Source of the DNA: CAZSDW01 sp964605705
Lineage (GTDB): Bacteria; Fidelibacterota; UBA2242
Assembly: GCA_964605705.1 (NCBI GenBank)
Contig: CAZSDW010000057.1
Coordinates: 1 to 16,657 of the forward strand
Length of the DNA stretch: 16,657 nucleotides
Direction of reading: 5' to 3'
The notes under the pieces were generated by a model that was not told the DNA's origin, did not search any database, and worked only from the letters and a program-made list of their open reading frames with translations. The translations under genes and the position numbers were made by a program. Positions 16,353 through 16,657 of this stretch are shown here, in pieces (the stretch's first letter is position 1; every line of letters starts with the position of its first letter).

Positions 16353-16373
16353 TAACGGGTTATCAGCCCGTTA
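16353..16373. repeat. Perfect 7-bp hairpin after cas4
   Basis: TAACGGG (16353-16359) pairs with CCCGTTA (16367-16373) around a 7-base loop. No T-run follows, so terminator function is doubtful; it looks like another member of the hairpin population of this locus. Confidence 0.7.
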
Positions 16374-16432
16374 TGGTGATCTCGATAATGTAATCTTGAG
16401 TTAAAACTAACCGAATTAATCCAAATATCTCG

Positions 16433-16460
16433 TTGAAATAGTGTAAAAAAGGCGTAGATT
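16433..16460 (+). promoter_or_regulatory. Possible promoter of the CRISPR array
   Basis: TTGAAA (16433-16438) and TAGATT (16455-16460) are 16 bases apart and match the -35 and -10 consensus at 5/6 and 4/6. Transcription would begin about 40 bases before the first repeat. Confidence 0.3.
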
Positions 16461-16484
16461 TCTGATAGTTTTATGAAAATCTAC
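16454..16484. repeat. Inverted repeat in the CRISPR leader
   Basis: GTAGATTT (16454-16461) and AAATCTAC (16477-16484) are perfect complements with 15 bases between. The element ends 24 bases before the first repeat, where a factor guiding spacer integration could bind. Confidence 0.6.
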
Positions 16485-16508
16485 CGACGGATAAGGATTT
16501 TACAGGCT

Positions 16509-16657
16509 GTTTTCGACGGCAATCCAATAGAATCCCAAAGGGATCTCCGGTGAGACAAGGATTGAAACAGTCTTGTACTGGACATGATAGGTTCCAAGTT
16601 CTTTGTTTTCGACGGCAATCCAATAGAATCCCAAAGGGATCTCCGGTGAGACAAGGA
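16509..16657 (+). CRISPR. CRISPR array start with unusually long 60-base repeat
   Basis: The first repeat is 16509-16568 (60 bases) and begins GTTTTCGACGGCAATCC. A 36-base spacer follows (16569-16604). The second repeat starts at 16605 and is identical over all 53 bases up to the window end. The repeat ends in ATTGAAAC (16561-16568), the classic 8-base crRNA 5' tag of Cas6-processed systems. Arms CAATCC (16520-16525) and GGATTG (16559-16564) can pair. Cas6 and Cas4 genes upstream support a CRISPR call over an ordinary 96-base tandem repeat. The unusual point is length: a 24-base double hairpin sits at the centre (16532-16555), and without it the repeat would be a normal 36 bases. The array continues past the window. 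Confidence 0.85.
16532..16555 (+). repeat. REP-like double hairpin inside the CRISPR repeat, copy 3
   Basis: ATCCC/GGGAT around AAA, then TCTC/GAGA around CGGT, sharing the T at 16544. It has the same two-stem layout, stem lengths (5 and 4) and shared T as 14772-14794 and 15643-15667. A second identical copy is in the next repeat (16628-16651). Confidence 0.7.

Larger units (their letters stand above)
16335..16508 (+). promoter_or_regulatory. CRISPR leader region
   Basis: This 174-base AT-rich stretch lies between cas4 and the first repeat, on the side where a leader is expected given that the repeats end in ATTGAAAC on the + strand. It holds a hairpin (16353-16373), a possible promoter (16433-16460) and an inverted repeat (16454-16484). 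No gene is seen. Confidence 0.65.

Noticed and set aside
16569..16604. Spacer shares the 9 bases GGACATGAT with 14792-14800, hinting at self-targeting
   Set aside because: Nine bases of 36 is within chance for a window this size, and the flanks do not match.
16509..16657. Reading the repeated unit as an ordinary tandem repeat rather than CRISPR
   Set aside because: The ATTGAAAC end, the terminal stem, the 36-base unique spacer and the adjacent cas6 and cas4 favour CRISPR, although only two copies can be seen.

Overview
The window is a bacterial chromosome segment with every recognisable gene on the + strand. The gene set points to the Fibrobacterota-Chlorobiota-Bacteroidota (FCB) superphylum: a PglZ-domain protein of the PorX type directly upstream of tsaE (an order known in Bacteroidota), an AccD with its zinc finger, a CvpA-MutS2 pair, and an IS200-like transposase of a type common in Bacteroidota-like genomes. 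I cannot place it to phylum. The sequence reads like an environmental or poorly studied lineage.

Region 1 (1-13811) is dense housekeeping. A porX-tsaE-tsaB group (1-2268) is followed by a 291-base gap that holds a possible promoter. A long, tightly packed run then follows: accD, surE, guaA, an exported TPR plus periplasmic-binding-fold protein, pgeF, a GatB/YqeY-domain gene, cvpA, mutS2 and dnaG. Several junctions overlap by a few bases (tsaE/tsaB, accD/surE, surE/guaA, cvpA/mutS2), which suggests translational coupling and shared transcripts. The genes cover tRNA t6A modification, fatty acid synthesis, nucleotide metabolism, envelope maintenance and DNA maintenance.

Region 2 (13812-16657) is an accessory CRISPR-Cas locus: cas6, an IS200/IS605-type Y1 transposase gene, cas4, an AT-rich leader, and the start of a CRISPR array that runs off the window. 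No cas1, cas2 or effector gene is present here. The spaces between these genes are packed with small perfect or near-perfect hairpins with 3-4 base loops (TTCA, TTTA, TAAA and similar), resembling REP elements mobilised by Y1 transposases. Two diverged direct copies of a hairpin-bearing segment flank the transposase gene.

The most striking feature is the CRISPR repeat, which is 60 bases long instead of the usual 24-48. It begins and ends like an ordinary repeat (GTTTTC at the 5' end, ATTGAAAC at the 3' end). Its centre (16532-16555) is a 24-base tandem double hairpin with the same layout as two double hairpins found between cas6 and cas4. Removing it leaves exactly 36 bases with a normal CAATCC/GGATTG stem. 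The sequence therefore suggests that a REP-like element entered the CRISPR repeat and was then copied along the array. Only two repeat copies are visible and the second is cut by the window end, so this is well supported as an observation but unproven as a mechanism.
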